The notes under the pieces: model-generated | The model's database searches: none | What the model was told of the DNA's origin: nothing | What the model saw: only the letters and a program-made list of their open reading frames with translations | Shown: piece after piece, positions 36,302 through 44,725 of the stretch | Layout: every line of letters starts with the position of its first letter | Position numbering within the stretch: the stretch's first letter is position 1 | Position numbers and translations under genes: made by a program | From: Pseudomonas spelaei | Lineage (GTDB): Bacteria; Pseudomonadota; Gammaproteobacteria; Pseudomonadales; Pseudomonadaceae | NCBI RefSeq assembly: GCF_009724245.1 | Contig: NZ_WNNK01000002.1 | Coordinates: 372,001-436,000, forward strand | Length of the DNA: 64,000 bases | Reading direction: 5' to 3'

Positions 36302-36865
36302 TCAAACAAAGGTACGGTTTTCGGAATCCACTTCACTGGCCTGCCACAGGATACGCGCGATCACCGAGATACAGGCAGCGAGAAACAACGCAACGAAACT
36401 GGGCGCAGTGACACTCAAAGTGAGCAAACGCTGGCCCACCGGCTCATTCATGCTGACCCAGACGCTGAGCAACGGCTCACACAAAAAATCCAGCAACACC
36501 CACACCGCCACCGCCCGTCCCACTTTACCCAAGCGCTGCGCTGCGTCACTGGAGAAATATTCTCCCCTGGCGTAGCTCTGAAACAGTCGGCGCAGATGAT
36601 TCAAGCCAGACACCAACGCCATCAAGGGAATGCTGGAGAGCACAATACAGCCCAGGATCTGCCACCCTGGAAACAGGGCCACCTGCCCGGCTCGCCCTTG
36701 AATCTGTCGATCACTCAAAGCGAAGCCAAACCCCAGCCCATCCGCCGATGAACCCAACACCGGAAACAGCCACAGAGCGGTATTGAGCAACAACATGGCA
36801 ACAATCAGCAAGAGGGTGATCAGCGACATGCGCTGACTGAGCTGGGCAAGACGTTGGGAGTTCAT
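36302..36865 (-). CDS. DUF2975 membrane protein
   Basis: A 187-residue protein with about four transmembrane helices (near 15-40, 70-95, 115-135 and 155-180). The segment LRRLFQSYARGEYFSSDAAQ matches the DUF2975 pattern. It is followed 7 bp later by the XRE regulator, the usual two-gene unit. ATG 36865 follows GAGGCTACTT. The function of the unit is unknown. Confidence 0.8.
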   Translation of the reverse strand: MNSQRLAQLSQRMSLITLLLIVAMLLLNTALWLFPVLGSSADGLGFGFALSDRQIQGRAGQVALFPGWQILGCIVLSSIPLMALVSGLNHLRRLFQSYARGEYFSSDAAQRLGKVGRAVAVWVLLDFLCEPLLSVWVSMNEPVGQRLLTLSVTAPSFVALFLAACISVIARILWQASEVDSENRTFV

Positions 36866-37082
36866 AAGTAGCCTCATTGGAGAGAATGCGAGAGGCAAAA
36901 TAATAGATTAATTATCGTAAAACAATAATTATTTAATGCTAATCGTTATCTCACACCAAAAACTCATCCGCATGATGACCTGCACGACATGCCTGGGACG
37001 CCGCACAATCGTTCAAGACCCCGGCAGACAGTGGATTCAGACTGGGTTAACGTGTTTCCACCTCACCTTGCGACAAGCCACC

Positions 37083-37892
37083 ATGGGCAAACCGACTACC
37101 AACATCGACTGGCTGCACCGCGCGCCCCACGCCAGTGGCCTGGAGCGTATCGAGGCGTACTTTTCCGGGTTCGGCTTCGATCCCCATCGCCACGACACCT
37201 ACGCCATCGGCCGCACCCTGTTCGGGGTGCAGAGTTTTCATTACCGCGGCAACAAGACCCACAGCCTGCCCGGCACCACCATGGTGCTGCACCCCGACGA
37301 AGTCCATGACGGTTGGGCCAGCAGCGAGGAAGGTTTCAAGTACCGGATGATTTATGTGGAGCCGGCACTGATCCAGCAGATCCTCGGCGGCAAGCCATTG
37401 CCGTTTATCCACAATGGCCTGTCACGCGATCCGTGGTTGTACCGGGCCAGTGAGGTACTGCTGCAAAGCCTGGATTGCCCGATTGATCCGTTGCAGGAAC
37501 AAGACGCACTGTTCGACCTGGCCCAGGCCCTGAACAACGCCTCGGGGATCAACATCGTCCGCAAGACCTTTGACTACCAGGCCGCCGAACGTGCCAGGGA
37601 GTTTATCCACAGCGCCCTGGGTCGCCCCATCACGCTGGAGGAGATGGCCGCGCACAGTGGTCGCGACCGTTGGGCGTTATCGCGGGATTTTCGCCTGTTG
37701 TTCGGCACCAGCCCCTACCGCTACCTGACCATGCGCCGCCTGGACCTGGTGCGGACCTTGATCGGTCAGGGGCAATCGTTGGTGGATGCTGCGCTGACCG
37801 CCGGGTTTACCGACCAGAGCCACATGACCCGCCAATTTCATAGCACCTTCGGGTTGCCGCCATCACGGTGGGTGAAGATGCTCGGGCGCTGA
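37083..37892 (+). CDS. AraC-family transcriptional regulator
   Basis: A 269-residue protein: an N-terminal cupin-like ligand domain (about 1-150; PHRHDTYAIGRTLFGVQSFH and LHPDEVHDG) and a C-terminal AraC DNA-binding domain with two helix-turn-helix units (ITLEEMAAHSGRDRWALSRD; DAALTAGFTDQSHMTRQFHS). The start at 37083 is uncertain, because the frame remains open upstream and no strong ribosome-binding site is seen. The neighbouring XRE/DUF2975 unit is divergent. Confidence 0.9.
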   Translation: MGKPTTNIDWLHRAPHASGLERIEAYFSGFGFDPHRHDTYAIGRTLFGVQSFHYRGNKTHSLPGTTMVLHPDEVHDGWASSEEGFKYRMIYVEPALIQQILGGKPLPFIHNGLSRDPWLYRASEVLLQSLDCPIDPLQEQDALFDLAQALNNASGINIVRKTFDYQAAERAREFIHSALGRPITLEEMAAHSGRDRWALSRDFRLLFGTSPYRYLTMRRLDLVRTLIGQGQSLVDAALTAGFTDQSHMTRQFHSTFGLPPSRWVKMLGR

Positions 37893-37916
37893 TGCGTGAC
37901 TTGAAATACCGTCGAG

Positions 37917-38005
37917 TGTGGGAGCTGGCTTGCCTGCGATAGTGGTTTTCCCAGCACAACTTTTCCGTCTGACACACTGCAATCGCAGGCAAGCCAGCTC
38001 CCACA
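37917..38005. repeat. REPIN (inverted REP pair), copy 2
   Basis: Arms 37917-37940 and 37982-38005 are the same 24-bp REP as at 27645, with a different 41-bp core. It fills the gap between the AraC regulator and the convergent DHA2 transporter. Confidence 0.92.
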
Positions 38006-38011
38006 ATTGAC

Positions 38012-39421
38012 TCAGGTCGCTTCCAGACTCGGACTCGGCTTCAGAGCCACAGGCTTGAGCCGCAGCGCCAGCACCGCCCCCGCCAAGGCAATCGCCGCAC
38101 TCCACCACATTGCCAGCTCAATGCCCGATGCCTGAGCCGCCCCCGTCCCACCACCGGCATTGGCCAACGACACCAGCAACGCCAACCCCAGCGCCCCGCC
38201 GATCTGCTGGCTGGTGGACGCCATCCCCGCCGCCACGCCCTGCTCCCCCGGTTTGATACCAAGGCCGGCAGAAACCCACATGGCAGTCCAGGTCATGCCC
38301 TGACCGACACTCAGAATCAATATCCCCGGCAACAGCGGCCAGAACCCCGCGCCCGTCGGCAACGCCAGGCACACCAACGCGATGCCCAAGGCACCGGCCA
38401 GCTGACCGCTGACCAGGGTGGTGCGCAAGCCAAACCGCACCAACGAGCGCTCGGCCAGCCAAATACCCAGGGTACACACCAGCGTCGCCGGCAAGAACGC
38501 CAACCCTGACGCCAACACGCTGTAGCCGTAGACCTGTTGGTAGTACACCGCCAGAAAGTAGTACTGCACGCCGAAGCTGCTCATGAACACTGCCGTCAGC
38601 ACCATCGCCATGCGCAACTCGCGATAGCCGAGCAAACGCAGCGGCATCAGCGGGTCACGGCCCCGGTGTTCAATCCAGGCGAAGAGCCCGAGCAACGCCA
38701 GCGCCACCACCATGCAGCCCAGCGTGGCAGGCGCCGCCCAACCCCATTCCGGCCCTTGCACCAGGGCAAACACCAACAGGGTGCCGCCCACTGTCACAGT
38801 CAACGCGCCGCTGATATCAAAACTGCGTCCGCGAGCGCGCTCCCCGTCGGCGGGAATCCAGTGGCGGGCCGCCACCGCGCAACCCCCCGCCAGCGGCACA
38901 TTGACCAAAAACACTGCCTCCCAGCCCCACCATTGTGTCAATACGCCACCCAGCAAAGCCCCCAGGGCCAGGCCCGCCGCCGACGCCGCGCTCCACACCG
39001 CAAAGGCCCGGTTGCGTGCCGGCCCTTCGGCGTAATAGGTGTTGATCAGCGCCAGGGTCGCCGGGAACAACAATGCGCCGCCGACACCCTGGACCGCCCG
39101 TGCCAACACCAGCAGCAACGCGCTGCCCCCCAGCACCGCCGCCAGCGACGACAGCGCATACAAGGACTGGCCGAGGATGTACAAACGCCGTTTACCCAAC
39201 AGGTCCGCCGCTCGCCCACCCAAGAGCAGGAAGCCGCCAAACGCCACGGTATAGGCACTGACCACCCATTGCAGTTGCTGGGCAGAAAACCCAAGGTGGC
39301 TGCCGATTTGCGGCAGCGCAACAAACACGATGGTTGCGTCCAGGGCGATGATCAACTGCGCCGTCGCCAACAGCGCAAGCATCCAGCCCGAAGGGCGCGT
39401 CAAAGAAGTAGCGGGCATCAC
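38012..39421 (-). CDS. DHA2-family MFS drug efflux transporter (14 helices)
   Basis: A 469-residue EmrB/QacA-type proton antiporter. Motif D1-like LDATIVFVALPQIG lies in helix 1, GGRAADLLGKRRLYI is motif A, and the central part contains RSFDISGALTVTVGGTLLVF. It extrudes hydrophobic or cationic drugs; the substrate is unknown. A LysR regulator is transcribed divergently from the 90-bp gap, probably controlling it. ATG could be 39421 or the next codon. Confidence 0.9.
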   Translation of the reverse strand: MMPATSLTRPSGWMLALLATAQLIIALDATIVFVALPQIGSHLGFSAQQLQWVVSAYTVAFGGFLLLGGRAADLLGKRRLYILGQSLYALSSLAAVLGGSALLLVLARAVQGVGGALLFPATLALINTYYAEGPARNRAFAVWSAASAAGLALGALLGGVLTQWWGWEAVFLVNVPLAGGCAVAARHWIPADGERARGRSFDISGALTVTVGGTLLVFALVQGPEWGWAAPATLGCMVVALALLGLFAWIEHRGRDPLMPLRLLGYRELRMAMVLTAVFMSSFGVQYYFLAVYYQQVYGYSVLASGLAFLPATLVCTLGIWLAERSLVRFGLRTTLVSGQLAGALGIALVCLALPTGAGFWPLLPGILILSVGQGMTWTAMWVSAGLGIKPGEQGVAAGMASTSQQIGGALGLALLVSLANAGGGTGAAQASGIELAMWWSAAIALAGAVLALRLKPVALKPSPSLEAT

Positions 39422-39513
39422 AGCGTCCTGTCCGAAAATGAAGTGCGGCCAGTGTCTTTCATGCGCAACAGATGATAAATAGCCACTTCACTCTTTCAGT
39501 AATGACTTTAATC

Positions 39514-40398
39514 ATGGATCTGAACGCTGTTCGCTTGTTGGTTCGGGTGACCGAGACCCGTAGTTTCACCCGCGCAGCCGGTGACTTGGGCCTGACGCAA
39601 TCAGGCTTGTCCCGGGCCATTTCCCGGCTGGAAAGCGAGTTGGGCGTGCGCCTGTTGCAGCGCAATACCCGCAGCGTCAGCCTCACGCCCGACGGCCAGA
39701 TGCTGTACGAGCGCAGCGCACCGTTACTCGCCGAACTGGCGGAAGCCGAACGGCAGATGCTCGACCGCCGCTGCACGCCCTCCGGTCTGCTGAAGATCAG
39801 CACGCCGTCGCTGTTCGGGCGCAAGGTGGTGATGCCAGTGATTGGCGAACTGACCCAGCGTTTCCCTGACCTGTGCATCGAAGCGGTGATGACTGACCGG
39901 TTGGTGGACATCGTCGACGAAGGCTTCGACGCCTTGCTGCGCACCGGCGAAATCCAGGATCAGCGCCTGATTGCCCGGGCGCTGCCACCGCTGCGTTGGG
40001 TCACAGTCGCCTCGCCCGCGTACCTGGCGCGCTTTGGTACGCCACACACTGTTGATGCACTCAAGGATCACAACTGCCTGACCGTACGCAACCTGCGCAG
40101 CGGTCGGCTGGTGGACTGGCAGTTCATGTTCAATGGCAAGGTGCGCGATGTCAGCGTCGAGGGGCGGCTGATCTTCGATATCGGTGACGCCCTGGTGGAC
40201 GGCGCGGTCGGCGGTTTTGGCATCGCCCAAGTGATGGACTTCGCCGTGCGCGAAGACCTCGCCGCCGGCCGGCTGGTGCCATTGCTGGAAGACTTCGCCG
40301 GCCGCAGCCGGGCGCTGTCGCTGGTCTATCCGCCCTCCCGGCAATATTCACCGAAGTTGATGGCATTTGCCGAGGCGTTGAACCAGGCGCGGTGGTAG
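39514..40398 (+). CDS. LysR-family transcriptional regulator
   Basis: A 294-residue protein. An N-terminal winged helix-turn-helix (DLNAVRLLVRVTETRSFTRA then AGDLGLTQSGLSRAISRLES) is followed by a periplasmic-binding-like effector domain (about 90-290). It is divergent from the DHA2 pump, the usual arrangement for a LysR activator or repressor of an efflux gene. ATG 39514 is preferred; ATG 39502 is also possible. Confidence 0.92.
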   Translation: MDLNAVRLLVRVTETRSFTRAAGDLGLTQSGLSRAISRLESELGVRLLQRNTRSVSLTPDGQMLYERSAPLLAELAEAERQMLDRRCTPSGLLKISTPSLFGRKVVMPVIGELTQRFPDLCIEAVMTDRLVDIVDEGFDALLRTGEIQDQRLIARALPPLRWVTVASPAYLARFGTPHTVDALKDHNCLTVRNLRSGRLVDWQFMFNGKVRDVSVEGRLIFDIGDALVDGAVGGFGIAQVMDFAVREDLAAGRLVPLLEDFAGRSRALSLVYPPSRQYSPKLMAFAEALNQARW

Positions 40399-40401
40399 GC
40401 C

Positions 40402-40983
40402 TCAGACGTCGAGCTGGTGCCCAACCACCGGCTGGCCAATCGTCAGGAAATGCCCGCCCGCCACATGGTGCAAGGTGCGCAGTGCGTCCTGGCCTTCGAA
40501 GTGCCAGCGGCCATCGCTGAACACTCGTTCGTCAGCCTGGGCGGCGATGACTTCGGCGAGGAACAGGTCATAGGTCTGCTGGTTATGGGGCTCGGGCAAC
40601 AGGCGGCATTCCAGCCAGGCCACACAGCCTTCAAGCATCGGCGCCTCGGTGTGTTCGCCGGTGAAGGCCTGCAAACCATAGGCTTTGAACTTGTCCCGAT
40701 CGCTGCCGGTGGTGTTACCCACGGTCTGCACAATATCGGCCTGGGCCACGCACGGTACGTTGAGCACAAAGCTGCCGGCCCCCTCAAGCAACTGCCGGGT
40801 CCAAGTGGCCTTGTCCAGTACCACCGCGACTTTCGGCGGTTCGAAATCCAGCGGCATCGCCCAGGCGGCCGCCATGATATTGCGTTGCCCATTGTGGGCG
40901 GCACTGACCAATACGGTCGGCCCATGGTTGAGCAAACGGTAGGCCTTGGACAGCGGGACGGGACGGCGATGGGTAAGGCTCAT
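40402..40983 (-). CDS. Flavin reductase-like FMN-binding protein
   Basis: A 193-residue protein of the flavin reductase (FMN-binding split barrel) family: NIMAAAWAMPLDFEPPKVAV, GSFVLNVPC and TGSDRDKFKAYGL (the family T-G-x-x-x-x-K pattern). It reduces flavins or acts as an oxygenase partner; no oxygenase gene is adjacent. It converges on the LysR gene with 3 bp between them. Confidence 0.88.
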   Translation of the reverse strand: MSLTHRRPVPLSKAYRLLNHGPTVLVSAAHNGQRNIMAAAWAMPLDFEPPKVAVVLDKATWTRQLLEGAGSFVLNVPCVAQADIVQTVGNTTGSDRDKFKAYGLQAFTGEHTEAPMLEGCVAWLECRLLPEPHNQQTYDLFLAEVIAAQADERVFSDGRWHFEGQDALRTLHHVAGGHFLTIGQPVVGHQLDV

Positions 40984-41096
40984 GGAGGGTCTTCCGAGGC
41001 TCGGGGAAAATCCAACGATACCTGAAACTTGAATCCACCGGCCGGATCATGAGATGAAGAAGGCACGAGTGACACTGACCGCGAGGCTTGCCAAGG

Positions 41097-41615
41097 ATGA
41101 ACCTGACATTGACGCCCCCACAGTGGGATGACATGCACGAAATGCTGGCATTCGAGCTGGCCAACCGGGCGTTTTTCGAAAGCTGGATCAACGCCCGCCC
41201 GGACGCTTACTACAGCGTCGACGGCGTGACCCGAGCCATCGAAACCGCCTTGCAGGAAGCCCGCGAAGATCATACCTATCAGTACCTGGTGCGTGAGAAC
41301 GGCCTGCTGGTGGGACGACTCAACTTCACCCAGGTGCGGCGCCGCTACTACCATTGCGCGTCACTGGGCTACCGTATGGGCGCCGAGTACACCGGTCGCG
41401 GCCTGGCTCGGCAGGCGGTAGCCCTGGGATTACAGAAGGCCTTTCAAGACCATGGATTACTGCGTATCGAAGCCACGGTGCGCCCGGAAAACCTGGGCTC
41501 GGTCCGGGTGCTGGAGCGCAGTGGCTTTACTCAGTACGGCCACTCGCGCAAAAGCTTTCTGCTGCATGGACAATGGTTCGACATGCTGCACTTTGAAATC
41601 CATGGAAGTGCCTAA
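41097..41615 (+). CDS. GNAT N-acetyltransferase (RimJ/RimL type)
   Basis: A 172-residue acetyltransferase. The acetyl-CoA site YTGRGLARQAVALGLQKAF and the following IEATVRPENLGSVRVLERSG with FTQYGHSRK are hallmarks of the RimJ/RimL subgroup. The target is unknown. ATG 41097 (MNLTLTPPQW) is used with GAGG 10 bp upstream; TTG 41088 in frame is less likely. Confidence 0.88.
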   Translation: MNLTLTPPQWDDMHEMLAFELANRAFFESWINARPDAYYSVDGVTRAIETALQEAREDHTYQYLVRENGLLVGRLNFTQVRRRYYHCASLGYRMGAEYTGRGLARQAVALGLQKAFQDHGLLRIEATVRPENLGSVRVLERSGFTQYGHSRKSFLLHGQWFDMLHFEIHGSA

Positions 41616-41669
41616 GTGGCCAACTGATTCGCAAACTGCCCTACGGCACTGACCACTTTCTGCACAGCC

Positions 41670-42002
41670 TCAACTGCCGTTATTACGGCACATGCCCATC
41701 ACCTGATACTCCAGGGTATTGAGCTTGCCGGTGGAGTCTTCGTAGGTCATGCGTGACGGCACCACCTCGCACGCACGAATCGGCGGCGTCACGTTGACCA
41801 CCTTGGCAATGTCCAGCTTCATGCCGTAGCGATAAGCCTGGACTTCGGGGGCTGGCTTGCCTTTTTTCTCGGCATACAGGGCCATGGCTTTCTGGTTGTT
41901 GTCCATCAACTGGCTGAAGGTACGGTCACCACCGCCCTCGGCCATTGCACCGAACGACAGGGCCAGGACCAACGCGCCTATTGTGACGTTTAGGGTATTC
42001 AT
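41670..42002 (-). CDS. DUF2790 secreted protein
   Basis: A 110-residue protein with a signal peptide (cleavage near AMA/EGG, residues 20-22) and the DUF2790 core: APEVQAYRYGMKLDIAKVVN, then PIRACEVVPSRMTYEDSTG and YQVMGMCRN. The two Cys probably form a disulfide. This small periplasmic family is almost confined to Pseudomonas and often lies near metal-resistance genes; its function is unknown. Confidence 0.88.
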   Translation of the reverse strand: MNTLNVTIGALVLALSFGAMAEGGGDRTFSQLMDNNQKAMALYAEKKGKPAPEVQAYRYGMKLDIAKVVNVTPPIRACEVVPSRMTYEDSTGKLNTLEYQVMGMCRNNGS

Positions 42003-42227
42003 GGGGTGTTCCTCGTCTGAAATATTCAGTACCGAGGTTAACGAACGAACCCTGTCAGGAGCGTCACCGAGAGATTACTTATCCGTTATGTACGGCCGAA
42101 CTTCCAAAATTGTAATCCTTGCGCCACCTCGCCGTTATCTCGTGTTTGCAACTATCAATCTGGGCCAAACCAACAATAACGCCCACTTAATAAAAGGCTG
42201 ATAGCTGCCAATACCGAGGAGCGAAAC

Positions 42228-43556
42228 ATGTGCACTAACCGCAAACTTTCCCTTTCATTCATTGCGGCCCTGGCGGGCTGTACGCCGCTGGCCGCCATGG
42301 CCGTGGAAGAGCAACCTGAGGGGTTTATCGAAGGCAGTACGTTGAACGTGCTGGCCCGTAACTTTTACTTCAACCGTGATGACCGCAAGGGCCAGTCCAG
42401 CCCCACCGGCAACGGGTATTCGGAAGCCTGGGCCCAGGGCCTGATCAGCAAGTTCGAATCCGGTTTTACCCAAGGCACGGTCGGTTTTGGCCTGGACGCC
42501 TTCGCCATGTACGGCCTGAAACTGGACTCGGGCACCGGTCGCAGCGGCGGCAAGGGATCGTTCGGCGTGCTGCCGGTGGACAGCGACAATCGTCCCGAAG
42601 ACAACTACAGCAAGCTCGGCGGTGCCCTGAAAGTGCGCCTGCTGGACACCGTGATCAAGGCTGGTGATGTATTCCCGCAAACGCCGGTGGTGCATTACGG
42701 CGACTCGCGTTTGTTGCCGGAAAGCTTTCGCGGGGTCACCGCGCAAAACACCAGTTTCGACGGCTTGACCCTGCAAGGCGGACGCCTGCATGCCATGAGC
42801 CAGCCCAACGCCAGCGGCATGAACAATGGCTTCGCCACTTTCTATGCCGGCAAGGTGGATTCGCCTTGGATCGGCTACTTCGGTGGCGACTACGAGGTCA
42901 ACCCGAATCTCAGCGTGAGCCTTTACAGCAGCCGCTTGAAGGACGCCTGGGATCAATATTACTTCGGCACGGCAGCCAGCTACCCACTGACGGATGAGGT
43001 GTCATTGTTCGGTGGCTTCAACTATTACAACGCTCAGGACGAAGGCAAAAAGCTGCTGGGGGAATTCAATAACAACATCTGGAGCGCCAAGGTGGGCGTG
43101 AAGATGGGCGCCCACAAACTGGCGCTGTCGCACCAGCGCAACAACGGTAATGACGACTTTGATTACCTGCGCCAGTCGGACTCGATCTTCCTCGACAACT
43201 CGATCCAGTACAGCGACTTCAACTCGCCCAAGGAACGTTCGTGGATGGTTACCTATAACCTGGACATGCAGCCCTTCGGCATTCCCGGCCTGTCCTTCAT
43301 GACCCGTTATGGCAAAGGCACCGGAGGCGATTACAGCAATGCCAACTCGGTGTATATGCGACGTGATGCAGCCGGTAATCCGTTGACCGATCAACGTCGG
43401 TGGGAGCGGGATATCGAGGCCAAATACGTGGTGCAAGGCGGCAACCTGAAAGACCTTTCGCTGCGGGTTCGCCAGGCAACAGTGCGCTCCAGTGCCTTTG
43501 AATCGGACCTGGAAGAACTTCGCCTGATCGTCGAATACCCGCTGGCGATCCTCTGA
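42228..43556 (+). CDS. OprD-family outer-membrane porin
   Basis: A 442-residue beta-barrel porin with signal peptide (cleaved near AMA/VEE). The OprD-family N terminus (GFIEGSTLNVLARNFYFNRD) and the C-terminal RLIVEYPLAIL are visible. Members take up amino acids, aromatic acids or similar small anions; this one's substrate is not predictable from sequence. GAGGAGCGAAAC precedes the ATG. Confidence 0.94.
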   Translation: MCTNRKLSLSFIAALAGCTPLAAMAVEEQPEGFIEGSTLNVLARNFYFNRDDRKGQSSPTGNGYSEAWAQGLISKFESGFTQGTVGFGLDAFAMYGLKLDSGTGRSGGKGSFGVLPVDSDNRPEDNYSKLGGALKVRLLDTVIKAGDVFPQTPVVHYGDSRLLPESFRGVTAQNTSFDGLTLQGGRLHAMSQPNASGMNNGFATFYAGKVDSPWIGYFGGDYEVNPNLSVSLYSSRLKDAWDQYYFGTAASYPLTDEVSLFGGFNYYNAQDEGKKLLGEFNNNIWSAKVGVKMGAHKLALSHQRNNGNDDFDYLRQSDSIFLDNSIQYSDFNSPKERSWMVTYNLDMQPFGIPGLSFMTRYGKGTGGDYSNANSVYMRRDAAGNPLTDQRRWERDIEAKYVVQGGNLKDLSLRVRQATVRSSAFESDLEELRLIVEYPLAIL

Positions 43557-43740
43557 TACATCTCAGCGGCAAGTGCTTACATTCACTTGCCGTTGACCTA
43601 CATCTGTTCACAGTTTGCAGCCTGTCAGAACTGTAATATCGCCCTCACCTTCTCGTTAAGTTGACCTTCATATACTGGCCGCATCGCCCAGCCGAGGTTT
43701 TTTTTCAACTAACGGCACAGGCCTTGTCTGGAGAGTATTA

Positions 43741-43935
43741 ATGAAGCCATCTGACTTGTTATTGATCAGTTTCCTGGGCGCCATTTCAACCACAGCGTTG
43801 GCTGACGACGGCAGCGACCGCTCCAAGCAGTTCCTCGCTGAGTTTCGCCAGCAACAGCAGCAGGTTCATGGTTCAGAAGCGGTAGCCCAGACACCGTCCG
43901 CAGAGACAGATAAAACTTCGAAAGAGGCTATCTGA
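43741..43935 (+). CDS. Small secreted hypothetical protein
   Basis: A 64-residue protein: a signal peptide (MKPSDLLLISFLGAISTTALA) and a short Gln/Ser-rich mature part with QQQQQVHGSEAV. CTGGAGAGTATTA precedes the ATG and an intrinsic terminator follows, so it looks like a real monocistronic gene. No family is recognised. Confidence 0.65.
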   Translation: MKPSDLLLISFLGAISTTALADDGSDRSKQFLAEFRQQQQQVHGSEAVAQTPSAETDKTSKEAI

Positions 43936-44003
43936 ACGGCGTACACCGAGCACATTCATCTCTGAAGCTTTTGTGTAGCTCCTTTGGAAAGAGATGAATT
44001 TTT

Positions 44004-44029
44004 AACGCCCCGATTGGGGCGTTTTTTTT
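44004..44029 (+). terminator. Intrinsic terminator after the small secreted protein
   Basis: AACGCCCC-gatt-GGGGCGTT followed by a run of T (TTTTTTTT). Confidence 0.93.
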
Positions 44030-44054
44030 GGCTTGGCTTTTGCCCTTGAGGGTC

Positions 44055-44097
44055 GCTTCGCAACCCATCGCAGCCTCGTGCCTCGGCAGCGGCTACA
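44055..44097. repeat. RAYT-associated palindrome, upstream copy (half element)
   Basis: GCTTCGCAACCCATCGCAGC, then CTCGTGCCTCGGCAGCGGCTACA. The right half is almost identical to 63214-63247 and resembles 44682-44723. It lies 88 bp before the RAYT gene. Confidence 0.75.
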
Positions 44098-44184
44098 GAA
44101 AATATCTACTCACTTTATGCCGCAGTTGTAAGCGATTTGTCGAACTAATGTGAATGGGTCGACAACAACAGTGAGTGCAAAGGA

Positions 44185-44643
44185 TTGCCCATTCATTCAA
44201 ACGGATACCGGCTTCTCAATGGTCGTTACTCCGAGCCAGGACGAATTTACGCAGTGACGGTTGTGACCGATCAGCGTCGGCCTATCTTTACCGATTTCCA
44301 TTTGGGCCGGTTACTGGTCAAAGAGATGAAGCTCGCCCATGAAGAAGGGAGTGTTTCTTCCTTGGCCTGGGTGATCATGCCCGAGCATTTTCACTGGCTA
44401 TTTGAACTGCAGGAAAAGCCCCTGCCTCAGGTAATGTGCAGGGTAAAGTCCAGAAGCAGCCTGTCCATCAACCAATCAACAAAGACCAGCGGACGGCTCT
44501 GGCAAAAAGGCTATCACGACAGGGCGATTCGCAAGGAAGATGACCTGCGAACCATTGCCCGCTACATCGTAGCCAACCCTCTACGCGCAGGCCTGGTCAG
44601 AAAGGCCGGCGAATACGCATTGTGGGACGCGAGTTGGTTGTAG
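44185..44643 (+). CDS. REP-associated tyrosine transposase (RAYT, Y1 family)
   Basis: A 152-residue single-strand DNA transposase of the IS200/IS605-related Y1 superfamily. The HUH motif appears as HFH (68-70, within MPEHFHWLF) and the likely catalytic Tyr is Tyr127 in RTIARYIVANPLRAG. RAYTs mobilise or maintain REP sequences. The apparent start is TTG 44185; no in-frame ATG or GTG exists nearby upstream. The gene is flanked on both sides by related palindromes, and the 3' one overlaps its stop codon. Confidence 0.93.
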   Translation: MPIHSNGYRLLNGRYSEPGRIYAVTVVTDQRRPIFTDFHLGRLLVKEMKLAHEEGSVSSLAWVIMPEHFHWLFELQEKPLPQVMCRVKSRSSLSINQSTKTSGRLWQKGYHDRAIRKEDDLRTIARYIVANPLRAGLVRKAGEYALWDASWL

Positions 44644-44723
44644 CCTCTGCCACCAGGCTGAGGGCGGTTTCAAGACCCTGACGACTGCTGCGCAGCCGAT
44701 CGCAGCCTGCGACAGCGGCTACA
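44639..44723. repeat. RAYT-associated palindrome, downstream copy (full element)
   Basis: It begins TGTAGCC (44639-44645) and ends GGCTACA (44717-44723) with partly complementary arms. The RAYT stop codon TAG (44641-44643) is part of the left terminus. Confidence 0.75.
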
Positions 44724-44725
44724 GG

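Noticed and set aside
27645..38005. REPIN copies as a CRISPR array
   Set aside because: There are only isolated inverted pairs with unrelated spacing and no cas genes.
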